Assembly (NCBI GenBank): GCA_019916065.1
Contig: CM034233.1
Location: 52,631,947-52,695,946, forward strand
Reading direction: 5' to 3'
From: Vitellaria paradoxa
Taxonomy: Eukaryota; Streptophyta; Magnoliopsida; Ericales; Sapotaceae
Length of the DNA: 64,000 nt
The translations under genes were made by a program, and so were the position numbers. Below are positions 23,600-34,748 of this stretch, piece after piece. The stretch's first letter is position 1, and each line of letters starts with the position of its first letter. The notes beneath the pieces were generated by a model. It did no database searches. It saw only the letters and a program-made list of their open reading frames with translations, and was not told where the DNA came from.

Positions 23600-25560
23600 C
23601 AACTCTGTGCTATTTATAATATCACATTCATCTTGTTTATTTGTCTTGCACTAAATCCTACTCAAGCAATTTCTTTCCCCCACTTCATTCTAACATATTG
23701 AAGTTTTACATTTCCAACCATACAAAGCCTCAAATAGTGTCATGCCAATACTTGAATGAAAACAGTTAATTTAAGCAAATGCCATTAATGGTAACAAATC
23801 ATCCTAATTTTCTTTAAAATCTCACACATAAGTTCATAACATGTCTTCTAAAGCTTGAATTGTTCCCTCAGATTGTCCATTGTCTGAGGATAAAATGGAG
23901 TACTAATCTTTACAGTTATTCCCATAGATTGTTGTAAGCTAGGCCAAAATCTAGATGTAAATGTTGGATCTCTATCAACCATAATGGACACAAGTGCGTT
24001 ATGCAATCTCACACTCTCCTTGACATATTATATAACATACCTATTAGTTATATAATTATATTTCACAAGTAGAAAATGAGCTGACTTGATTAACATATTA
24101 ACAATTATCCAAATAAAATCAAAACATTTTTGGGTACGTGATAACCCCGCGATCAAAGCCATAATAATACATTCCTATCTAGCCACAAATTCTACAATTT
24201 TTTGCTTCATACTAGTCTACATACAAACTCTATCACCATAACACAATAATCCATCACCTCTGACTACAAAGTCTGGTCGCAGATTACCTGTTATTTGTTT
24301 CCTACTTTTCTACATTATTGAACATTTTGTAATTACAACTTCTTGATATGATCAAGGAACAAGGGTCTCACCCTTAATTGAACAATCAAAACATCTATTT
24401 TAGTGATAACTAACTCTACACCCATATGTGTCAAATCATTTAAAGTTTGAATCCTCCAATATTGATTATAAGCTAACATACCCACAAACTTGTGACTCAG
24501 AGCATCTACTACCACATTTGCTTTACTCAGGTGATAATGTATATTGCAATCATAATCTTTCAATAACTCAAACCATCTTTTTGTCTCAAATTTAACTCTT
24601 TTTGAGTAAATAAATACTTCAAGTTCTTATGATCAATTTAAATACTAATAGTTTCACCATATAAATAATGCCTCCATAACTTCAAAATAAACACAACTGT
24701 AGTTAACTCCCAAATTATTCAGATAATTCTGTTCATGGGATCTTAATTGTCTTGAAGTATATGTAATTACTTTCCCATTAGGCAACAAAACACATTCTAA
24801 CCTTTGTCATGAAGCATTACTATAGATTATAAATCTACAATTACCTGAGCAAAATGCCAATACTGGAGCTGTAATTAATTTTACCTTAAACCCCTCTGAG
24901 AACTATTCTCACACTTATCATTCATATTTAACACCATTGCAACTTAATCATGTCATAAATAATGCAATGGAACAAAATTCTAAATGAAACAATAATATCA
25001 TGGCAATCTATGAAACCTACGCACTTCTGTTACACTAATTGGACGCTCCCAATTTAATACTGTCTCAACTTTTTTAGGATCATCATTGATATCACTATAT
25101 AAAATCAAACTACTACCTAATCCAATCAGAAGTCATACATAATGAGTTTTGCAAATAATTGTTTCTCTCGTAGAGTCCATAACATTATTCTAGAATGTTG
25201 TACATGTTCTCCCTTCTTGAGTAAATCAACATATCATCACAAAAGAAGCAAAATAAGGTCAAACTATCACAGAGGCATCAAGAAAATTCTTTTTCTTTAT
25301 CTAGGATTATCCTTGGTAGTTCGCCTAAAAATACATCTACATACTCACACACAATAGATCTATCATGCAGCTAAGTCTCTTGCTTTTTAGTATCTATCAC
25401 ATAAGCAATACCTCTTTGATACCATTTACTCAACATTTCCCTAGCTTTTAAGATAGAAACCAAATAATTAAACACAACCTTGCAACCATCACTGAAAACT
25501 AAATTTGACTCTTTTGGCATTTGAAACTTCACTTCCATAGTACAACAATCAATAGAAGCA
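23600..25560 (-). pseudogene. G1 pol remnant (protease-RT linker, RT, RNase H, integrase)
   Basis: Reading on the minus strand, the order is that of Ty3/gypsy pol. 25560-25300 gives the protease-RT linker (VVFNYLVSILKAREML, then VCEYVDVFLGELP). 25260-25200 contains the RT active-site region as CDDMLIYS. About 25070-25020 encodes the post-RT DDPKKVETVLNWERP segment. 24900-24330 is the RNase H region, ending in the longest open piece (24333-24563) with NIHYHLSKANVVVDALS. 24000-23690 keeps integrase pieces (VDRDPTFTSRFW, SSIGMTLFEALYG). Most of the N-terminal RT is missing between the linker and the active site. Stops and frameshifts are abundant, so nothing is translatable. Integrase coming after RT/RNase H identifies Ty3/gypsy rather than Ty1/copia. 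Confidence 0.85.
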
Positions 25561-26560
25561 TAGTATGTAAATAATTAACCCATACCTGAAATATTGACAA
25601 AATCAAGTATGTCTAAAAGTCTCAAATTGCAAGTAAACCTCTGGCAACTATTTATAGCACACAGTCTCTATTTACATATATCACCAGTAGGAATAGTTAT
25701 AACTAACATAGAATCTAACTTAGATTATAAAAGAATAAGTAAACTCAAAATCTTTGAATATACTAGCAAGTCTGCTATTAACAGAAACCATGACTACAAC
25801 TGTCACGCCCCGGATTTTCATAAACGAATGCCTAGGGGTGACTTGGGATTTATTTGTTGGGTATAAAAAAAAAGATGATAATAACACGCTGTCACACCCC
25901 AAAATTTTCCTCCAAACTGGGGTTGACCCGCAAGAAAATTTTAAGATATTCAAAATCTCTTGTTTATTCCAAACAATATTTATAAGTTATTGGACTGAAT
26001 CATTTGATGGGATTTCAACTACAGGACACAAAATAAAGATAGAGAGAAATATTACAGAGCCATCTAAGTGTCCCAACCACGCGATTAACATTACATACCA
26101 AATAAAAGCAAATTAGGTATAAACTTAATAATTACAATTATCCAACAATTATTATTACAGACCACAAAAATAAAGTCTTCCAGCTCTGTGCAGGAAAGAA
26201 AAAAAAAGAGATAACTCTTCTGATGGAATATTTAAGAGAAATTAATCTCTTTCCAGCTCATCTTCAGTATCCCTATGCTTAATATCCTGAAAAAAAAAAT
26301 ATTCTCATAAAGGGTGAGCTACTAAAGCCTAGTAATCAGAATCTCCTAGGTGCCTATATGCAGTGGTTGTAATGTTACGCTATATTAAGTGACCCACTAC
26401 AGTGAATGTGATTAGGTGGCATATTGTTTATGCAACAATTAATTCAATAGATCCCAACTTAATAATGTAAATTATACTTATAACGGTTCGATGAAACCGT
26501 CAACGTAACTACTATTTTACTTACATGTAAAAATAGTTAAATATTGATGTGTGTACCACA

Positions 26561-26640
26561 ATGAAGTCTGTGTCGCAGTGGTAAGGATCTCAGATTCAGA
26601 TCTTCAAGGTCTCGGGATCAAACCCCGTAGCGATATAGGT
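26561..26640 (+). repeat. tRNA-like module 1 (better preserved copy) in L2
   Basis: The plus strand has an A-box-like tgtcgcagtgg and, roughly 40 bases on, a B-box-like gggatcaaacccc, followed by a (AT)n tract (26645-26665) that resembles a SINE tail. It is antisense to the LTR. There is no convincing full cloverleaf. Confidence 0.5.
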
Positions 26641-27389
26641 TTCATATATATATATATATATATATTTATAAAATATTCATCAAGAGGAATTAAATATAAT
26701 TAAATAATTCCAACACATCATTCATACATAAACAAGAGAGGTTGCTAGTCACAGTAAAATTTAGTAAAGGAGTTTAATCTAAATCCTCCCAGGATAATCA
26801 TACTCCTATCCTCCTCTACCCCCAGCCTTGGGAACAAGTGACTTTACGGGCTTAGCATTCAATGCATTCTGATGGTGTCACCCACCAAAAACCTAGTCGT
26901 CGTGACCGGCTACCTAACTAGCCAGGTCAGAAGGGAGCATCTCCTAAATAAAATGCATATGTTCTCATCTCCATCTAAAAGGCCATTTCTACCCACCCAT
27001 TGCCAAAAAAAATGACTTTAGCACTGAGTGCCTTAATTTATTTTCACCCCTTGGCATTCTAAGGGTATCTTGTATGGCAATCAGACATTTTTAATAACAA
27101 CCGGCAATGTTCCTTGGTGATGAATCCGAAGTGGGATTATTTAGTCACATACAGTATACTTTAAGTATTTTATCTCAATACAAAATTTAATAATAATTCA
27201 CAATAAATTAAAGATTAAACATAATCACCAACATTATTGTCACAAAGGTAGGTACCACATGTAAATTAACAAGTAGCAAGTAACTAAAAAAAATCTAAGA
27301 TTCAAATTAGTATTTTAGTTAATTCTTTGACAAGTTTGTCGTACTAGCCTTGATAAGAATAAAATTATTTCTAATGGTATATTAATTAA

Positions 27390-27470
27390 GCCGAGATTGG
27401 CAGCTTAGTGGGCGAGCGACCCTAATTGCGATTTAAAGTCGCGAGTTCGAACCTCATTGGCTGCGATCTC
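27390..27470 (+). repeat. tRNA-like module 2 in inverted L2
   Basis: It contains tggcagcttagtggg and gagttcgaacctc, spaced as internal Pol III promoter boxes. It corresponds to 11391-11470, in the same relative position and orientation inside the LTR. Confidence 0.55.
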
Positions 27471-30458
27471 AGTTTTTACCTCTTTTTTTTTACTTTATTA
27501 TTTTATGAAATATATAAAGATAGTAAATAGCTCTTTGGACTTATATTTAATTTTAGAAAAATTTATAAGTTTTATTTTATTTGAATAAATTTCCAATCAT
27601 CATCTTATTTATAACCAAACCCTTATCATAGGTTTTCGGCTTCAAAATATCCACAAATATCCATAAAATTATTCCAATATTTAGGAAGGTATTAAATAAG
27701 TTTCATTAAATTCACTTAATCATAAAAATATAGTTATATAACTTGCTAGGTAGACAAAACAATGCCTAAAAGAATCAATTAAAATAAATCAAATTTATTT
27801 AAGGAAGACCAAATGAGGAAAGAATACGTCCATTGTTTCATTTGGGCATTTTTATCAAATATTTGGTTCTATTTAGCCAATTTAGTTTGAATAAATCATC
27901 CAACTATCTATGATAAAATTGATTGTCTAAGTCAGTTATCATAAATATTAAAGTGTCAAATAATACATAATGTCTAGTTTAAAATAATTTCATATCAATT
28001 GGAAAATAACTAAGTAGCATCAACTTAACAGTCCACTTCAGTATTATATCAAATAGTATAAGTGTTTTACTCTATCAGGCCTTGTGAACAAAATTACACA
28101 TCAATAGAATGTATTAACATGACAATAATTAACAGAAGGAGATTGAAAATTTAAATAAATCTTTAAACATAATATTCTAAAAAAATCCAAACAAGCATCA
28201 ATTAAAGGCTAAGCAGAGACAGCAGCTTAAAAGAAACTTCATATAAAATAGAACAGAACTCCAATATCTATAAACTTTATATCTGTAGAAACTAGACTTT
28301 ATGACCTAGAACTTTTATGTTCTACACTTTTTAAAATTCTAAGGTTTAAAGGTGCAAAAACAGCCTTAAATTCAGTTTGTTTAGAAGATACAGTTTTACA
28401 CGTGCTCAGTATTTTGGGCATAACTTTTGACTCACAAATCAGATTGATGCAAATCTTTTTGGGTTGGAAAGAAAACTTAAAGGGCTACAACTTTTATGTT
28501 TTAGCCGAAGCCTAATTCCACCATTTTATGGGTCAAGAACACATTAGAAATTACAAACAGTGAGCTGTCAGTATATTGGGCTACATCAGTCAAAATTTTG
28601 GCTTTCCTACCCCCAATATACGGGAATTATATTTTTATCACAATCAAATTTCATACTTTAAACCCAGAAAAATGGTTTAGCTTCAAAATTGAAGGCATCA
28701 CATATATTTTAGGAGGTTCGTCATCTTACCTCAATGAAGATATTGGTGACCAAGCCTGTGAAGGAAAAAGGAGTTGAGCTTTGAACACCACCCAATTGAA
28801 AAATTCCAAGCCTTTCTTCTTCCTCCAAACAACACCAAATGTCCAACCACACTTGAAAAAAAATATATTTTTTTTCTCTCTTATTTTTTTTTCTTCTCTT
28901 TGAAGGCACACAATTTATAAGAATGATGGGAGTGTAGAGAAAGTTATTTGGTAGAAAAAATAATCATGCTTCAAATCAACTAAGGTAAAATCATGCATAT
29001 ACAATTGGTAGCATGATCCAAGAATCATGCTTACTTTTGGACTATCTAATCATATCATTTAAGAAAAGTATTGGGGAAGATGTATGGAGGTGGCATGATC
29101 CAGGAATCATGCTAGCTTTTTGACAAACTAAACAAAATTATTTGAAAGATGCTTTAAGTGTTTAAATCATGTATGCTAAATAATTAAAAAGATGCTTTAA
29201 AGTCATCAATGTAGGGTCTTCTTTTTGACTAATTAGCCAAATAATTTGAGAGAGTGTGAAAGATGTATGGAAGAAATGATGGATGGAAAATGAAGTTTAC
29301 CGGGAACTGATTTAGAGCTACTATTCATGAGTCAACTCAGTGAGTGATAAAGTGAGTTGAAGTGAGTTGAGGTGAGTCAAAGAAAAGGGGTTAACCCATG
29401 GGTTAACGGGTTTGGGTTGAACCAAATAGGCAATTGGACTAGGAATTGTTTGGATAAAAGTTTAGAAATTCTACATTAAACTCCCATATAGAGTGGAATT
29501 AAATCCAAAAATCTTTCCAACTAATTTTTATCATTCCAAAATTTTCAAATGCTCAATTTTCTAGATTTTTACTATAATAAATATCACCACCACACTTAAG
29601 CAAATTATTTAAGAGAAAAAAATTCATGTTATTACAATAACAGTATCAGAAAAGATCTGAGCACCTTAACGAGTCATAAATGGATTTACTTCTCCAAATC
29701 TTTATCTGACATCAAACTCAAAGTAAAATGTAAAATATGGTTTTATCATATTTGACCATTTTAAGGTCCTTAATCTCCATACCAACAAATGATATACCAT
29801 AATTACCTAACCCTATAACACATTTCTTGTAATTGGCTACATGTATCAGACACTAACTCTGTCGTACCCCCTACTTTATGATACATATTTAATCCTTTTA
29901 ATAAGGATTGGACATCCATAAATCCTCTAGTATAATAATCACATTAAATATAACATCTCACAAATTATAACTCTAAATTTATATTCACAAACACTAAAAA
30001 TCAACACAAGACTAGGATTAAAATGAAAAAATAAACAACTTGGGTTCTTTTCCAGCACATGCAGCCACGCTTAACTTAACCTCAAAAATTTTAAATTTAG
30101 ATGTGAGTGTCACACACTCAGTGGAAGTATTATACTTAAAACAAAAGAAAATAAATTATTCACATTTTTATTTTTATTGTATAATTTAATGTCACTTTCA
30201 TTCTCATCACATATTCATCAGAACTCATCCTCACATTTCACCCCAGCTAACATCTCATGACATGTATCCACAATTAATTACATAACCAATAGTCTCACAA
30301 ATAACCAAGAATTAAATTTAACAATGATAGTAATATCACCCCGTATCATTAACACCACGTTTCATTTATCAACTCGTAGTATCATATTATGCCCCATCTG
30401 GCAATGATACAAATATGTCATCACATCATTGATACCATTTTTTAACCCTCAACCTCAT

Positions 30459-32071
30459 TGACCACTTCTAAATAGTGCGTCTAAACTAACCCCTTAGTGT
30501 AAAGGTGTGCGGTGTAGTTTTAACTCGGTCAGTCCGAGGTCGAATGTACAGGGAACTATGAGATTAAACACTAGGGTTTTCTAAGTTCTTCTATTTACCA
30601 GTTTTGTTTCAAAAATAGAAAAAGAAAATAATAGGTTTTAGGTTTGAAAAGAGTTGATTAAGTAACTAACAACCAAACAAAAGTAAATTGCAAAAATTAA
30701 ACTAAACTAAAATTTAAGAAATTAAATTACTTCTATTCTAACTAATAGAAAAACAAGATGCAAAATTAAACTAACCTAAAATAATGAAAGCAATAAAACT
30801 ATGCATTCAAAATAATTTTCGATTCTTGATTCAACTTCCAATTCCGGGTAGATTACTACTTCATAATGGGATGTGTTAAATACTACAATCTAAAGTGCGC
30901 GTGGAAGGAACAAATAGATTGGAAAGATGTCTTCGTTTAGGGTTCTTAGTTTCCCAATACTCAGCTTTATACTCTTGTTTAGGGTTATAAAACCGGAAAG
31001 ATTTTCTAGGAAAACACTTGGGTTCAAATCTGATTTAGGGTTTGTTAAAAAATATTAAGAAAGTTTTAATAAAAAAATCTTTACTAGTGATTTCAGAGAA
31101 TTTAGTCAAAAACTTTTGTTTTCGAAAGCTTTTCAAACAAACGAATTCAGATTTAGGTTCAAATTATATTTTTAATTCGTCCAAAAATATTAAACAAATT
31201 TTTATTGAAAACCTTTACCAGTGATTACAGAGAATATAGTCAAAAGTTTTCGTTTTCGAAAGTTTTTGAAACAAATGAAAAAAGATTTGAAGGTTGTAGA
31301 TCCCTACACATGGGTTTTTGCAAACCATGCGAAGGGTCTATGCACATTCCATAGATCACAGTAACCTACCCTTCCTTGATTCATTGAATCAAGAATTAGG
31401 GTTTTACGCTAACATAACTTTAAACAAAGCAAAATCAACTAACAAACACATATTTAATGAATCTACTGAATAAAACAAATAAACAATATTATTAAATAAA
31501 GAATTGAAATGAAACAAACTCTGTAATCAACTCCGAAACATAAGATTGAAGTACCACTGCTGTAATGAATCGTATATAATCTCCAAAAATATTTAAAAAC
31601 AATGTTCGAACATTGAAAATCTCTAAAAACTATCTAAAACTCTAAAGAAATGAAAAACTAAAAGTAGGGCTGCTCCCTTGGTTCGGCCATACATTAGGGT
31701 TTATAAAGGAGTAACAAGGAAACCTTAAAAGATGAGATTTAAAATCGCGTGCCCAACACACTATGGTCCCGATCATCTGGGTGGGGGTCTGGACCACAGA
31801 ATGATGGATCTTCAACTTTTGCTTACTCCTCCATGCTCGGTCTTTAGGCTGGTTCGGACCATCCTTGGTAAGGTCTGAACCACAGCTTTTCCTTCATCTT
31901 CTAGGCTGTTTTCATCGCTATGAACTTCACTTATCTCGCTCTTTTCCTTGTAATTAAGAAAATAATGACTATAAGTAATAAAATAATGATAAAACTTCAA
32001 GATTAACTACTTAAATGTATCAATGTGTATCAAAATGTGGAGTTTGTAATTACACTTTTCAAGTGTAATCA
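30459..32071 (-). repeat. Solo LTR of the A1 family
   Basis: On the minus strand it starts tgattacacttgaaaagtg and ends agaagtggtca. A perfect duplication ctcat sits at 30454-30458 and 32072-32076. Its 1613 bp follow the A1 LTR: terminal hairpin, degenerate paired palindromes near 31765-31890, the 'aaccctaattcttgattcaatgaatc' stretch, and the U5 end with cgacctcgga. It is clearly more diverged than the two LTRs of A1 and lacks the ~115-bp module found there at 13937-14050. Confidence 0.85.
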
Positions 32072-33387
32072 CTCATCACGTCATTGTACCATAGCTGACA
32101 ATGGTAAAAGAATATCTCAACGCATAATGATGGTAACATGCCCCATCTGATAGTGTCATGATATATATGTATGATGAATAATTTAAATGTTAATGTAATA
32201 CAAAGTTGGCTCCATTTGGTCTATGAGCTGAGTGCTCAATTTTGGACAATAGCTTTATTTAGCATGTCCTATCGGCCCCATTTGACCTGGCTTTATCTGG
32301 CCTCAATGCACGTGTAATGCACACATTCCATGCTATGCAAGTAGTATTATTTTTATTAATATTATGATTTATTATTGTTATTTTTCTCAAATAAGGATAT
32401 CACTTCATATTTATCAACCATAAATAATCGTAGTTCAGTATTATTATAATCAATTCACAAATAATAAATAATTCCTCAAATAAAAATATCAAGCCACACA
32501 CTAACATTCCATAAATAATTATAAATGCCATCAACACAATTAATTCATATTTCCTTGCATCTAATTATCATTCCATAGATACTCATTATTCAATATCCAC
32601 ACAATTAATTTATTAACAGATAATATTTTTTATTAGCACAAATAATTCCCAAATAAAAATATCAACGCTTACATTTATTATTCCAAAAGTAGTCATAATC
32701 ACCATCACATAATCCATTTATAAACGGCCAATATATTTTTTTATTATTATCACTACAATTAATTTCTCTTAAAAATATAAATTTTCACAATAATCATTTA
32801 ATATTTCCCTCAAATAATTTCTTAAATAAAAATTACCTTTATTATCCCATAACTATCAATACAATTATTTCACAAACCATCAATATTATTATTTTTATTT
32901 TTTTACCCTCATAGATTATTTCATAAATAATTACCACTTTATCATTAATCCAATTACTACATAAATAATTAATATTGACATGTAAAATAATTTCTCAAAT
33001 ATAAATGTTATTTTTTGTAAATAATCACAAATCACTAATTAATATTTAAACAATAAAAATAATTAATTTACAATTATTACTCTGTAAATATTTATAATTC
33101 ACTGTCAACATAATAGATTCATGTATAGTCAATTTTTCTACACAAATAATTCTTCAAATAAAATATTAATTCTTACAGTTAACTTTCCTTAGATAATCTC
33201 AATTTCGCATTAGCAAAATTAATTCACAACAATCAATATTTTTTATCACAAATAATTAATGTCAAAGAGATAAAATTTATTAATTCACATTTATTACCTT
33301 TTATCTTTAAGTTTAACACACTCATCTGAACAACAAATATTTTGAGAAAATCAAATTATTGGGATGGTTACTGCTGATTATCCCTGA

Positions 33388-33487
33388 GTCCTAATTTTAA
33401 TCCAAACAAATTGTACAAATCAGACATTAAATGGTTAAAATATAAACCAAATCAGTTAATAATATAAATTTAATAAATAGAACACAA
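33388..33487. repeat. Left copy of ~99-bp target duplication around the mitochondrial insert
   Basis: This G1 LTR segment (gtcctaattttaatcc ... aacacaa) recurs at 34075-34173 in direct orientation with about four differences. The other G1 LTR has it only once (about 22523-22612), so the duplication arose with the insertion between them. Confidence 0.85.
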
Positions 33488-34074
33488 TGTGGATCTAAAT
33501 CACCATCTCGAGATGGAAGATATGCTGTCAGTTTGCCCCCAGAAGTGAAGGAACTATCCTCCCTTGAGCCTAGTCTTTCTTGATTGAAGATATCGCTTGC
33601 TACGACTCAACTGCCTATCCTAGATCTACCCATTTCCAAGAAGATGCCGGGCTCGATCTAGTTTAATATCAGGGTGATTCTGTTTCTGTTCCTATATATA
33701 TGGGTCCGTGCAACATTTCCACGATATCGTTTTGATCAATTAATGGGACTTGGCTGGAAAGTGTTCTTGCCTCTATCATCAGCTCGAGTAATTGCTATTT
33801 CTGGTGTTTTAGTTACCTTTCAATGGCTCCCTTAATAACAGACGATAAGGTAGTAGAGCCTGAATCTATTGGGAGGTATTCACAATCCACAGAGGTAGCT
33901 AAAACGTAAAGGAGTTGTCTTTTTGAAATACAAAAGGGGCTAGTGATTAAGCAGCTTCAAGCTACAAAAGGAGGAATGCCTCTATGTGGATGGTCGGGTT
34001 ATCAATCTGTTCTCTCAGCTCAAGCATGGAGTCAATCCTAAACCAGTTATCCTTGTAGAGACTTTCCTTTCTGT
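33488..34074 (+). other. Mitochondrial DNA insertion (NUMT), 587 bp
   Basis: This block has no counterpart in the other G1 LTR and has a different, less AT-rich composition. It contains the final part of mitochondrial nad1 with its stop codon (33674-33835). The flanking sequence looks like nad1 intron or upstream sequence on one side and mitochondrial spacer on the other. Assignment of the spacer parts as mitochondrial is by contiguity and style. Confidence 0.85.
33674..33835 (+). pseudogene. nad1 last-exon fragment (NADH dehydrogenase subunit 1), nuclear copy
   Basis: Nad1 is a membrane subunit of respiratory complex I, encoded in plant mitochondria by trans-spliced exons. The frame from 33674 gives 53 codons and a TAA. 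It includes [14 protein letters not shown], then [14 protein letters not shown] and the C-terminus [11 protein letters not shown], which is the conserved end of plant Nad1. A TCA codon stands where the protein has Leu (PLSSAR versus PLSLAR), a C that mitochondria would edit. This suggests transfer as DNA, not as edited cDNA, although mutation could also explain it. It lacks the rest of the gene and a start, so it is not functional. Confidence 0.9.
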
Positions 34075-34173
34075 GTCCTAATTTTAATCCAAACAAATTA
34101 TACAAATCAGACATTAAATGGTTAAAATATAAACCAAATCAGTTAGTAATATAAATTTAATAATAAAACACAA
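34075..34173. repeat. Right copy of ~99-bp target duplication
   Basis: It is a direct repeat of 33388-33487 immediately after the mitochondrial block. G1 LTR sequence then continues at 34174 (ctactttt). Confidence 0.85.
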
Positions 34174-34748
34174 CTACTTTTTTTTAACATGATTTGTTTA
34201 ACCTTTCAAAAAATTAATTTTTAAACTAACAAAGTAAAATAACTTACCTCAATAGTTAGGCCAAAATCCCTAATTTTCTCTTTCTCACTTTCTCATTATT
34301 CTTCTTACTGTCCTTACTTTATTTTTGTTCTTTTATTCTTTTCTAATATACTTATAGGTAAATTATATATGTATATGCAACTAAGTCACCAAATCATCAC
34401 CGTCTCATCCATTTTTTTTCCTTTTTTCTCTTGCCTTGCCACGTAGCCAACTTATTCATTACACAAATACACCTGCACAGTATACATTCAAGCAAGCCAT
34501 GAGATGCTCTTGACCCACCAATTGTCTTAGTTTACTTAGGATATTAATATCTTAATTAATATACTAATTAATTAACTTAAACTAACTAATAAATTAATGA
34601 ATTAATTAATCTACTAATTAATTGAAATTAAGACTAAATAAATTTTAAAATAATACCAAATTAACACAATTAAAAATTATATGCATAAAATAAAAATTAA
34701 ATTAATAATGCATTTAAAAATAATAAAAATTCTGGATGTTACACATAC

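Larger units (their letters stand above)
25801..29636 (-). repeat. Solo LTR of family L2, inverted copy
   Basis: The plus strand runs from tgtcacgccccgg to atgttattaca, the reverse complement of an L2 LTR. The flanks acaac (25796-25800) and ataac (29637-29641) form a 5-bp duplication with one change. It is 3836 bp and lies in the interior of G1, upstream of the pol remnant. It is uninterrupted, so it is the reference copy for reading the split L2 at 1319-13051. Confidence 0.85.
1232..34743 (-). mobile_element. Ty3/gypsy LTR retrotransposon G1, decayed and heavily nested
   Basis: Two copies of the same LTR lie at 1232-23170 (3' LTR, interrupted) and 29860-34743 (5' LTR, interrupted), flanking a decayed Ty3-type pol that reads on the minus strand. 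The outer flanks carry a 5-bp duplication, cacac at 1227-1231 and catac at 34744-34748. A polypurine tract directly borders the 3' LTR at 23171. After subtracting the nested insertions, the LTRs are 2623 and 2580 bp and the internal region is about 2.85 kb, too short for a full gag-pol, so gag and part of RT are missing. I could not find a clear PBS. The two LTRs are clearly homologous but diverged, and each insertion inside them is younger than G1. The Del/Tekay-like assignment is an inference from LTR size and motif style. Confidence 0.85.
29860..34743 (-). repeat. 5' LTR of G1 (interrupted)
   Basis: It begins (plus strand) tgtcgtaccccc at 29860 and ends ggatgttaca at 34743. The native pieces are 29860-30458, 32077-33487 and 34174-34743. 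They align with the 3' LTR, for example 32221-33480 against 21290-22610. It contains a solo LTR of the A1 family and a mitochondrial insertion. The reduced length is about 2580 bp. Confidence 0.85.

Noticed and set aside
27390..27470. Functional tRNA gene
   Set aside because: Only the internal promoter-like boxes are recognisable; no clean acceptor stem or anticodon arm, and it is repeated inside the LTR copies.
29830..29860. PBS for G1 (tgtatcagacac near 29842)
   Set aside because: It resembles the Met-type PBS only on the plus strand, while pol and PPT place G1 on the minus strand; probably chance.
30684..32000. Short frames inside the A1-family solo LTR (for example 31042-31224 and 31812-32000)
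   Set aside because: They lie entirely in LTR sequence that is non-coding in the intact relatives.
33674..33835. Functional mitochondrial gene, or the window being mitochondrial
   Set aside because: Only the last 53 codons of nad1 are present, embedded in a nuclear LTR and flanked by a duplication of that LTR.
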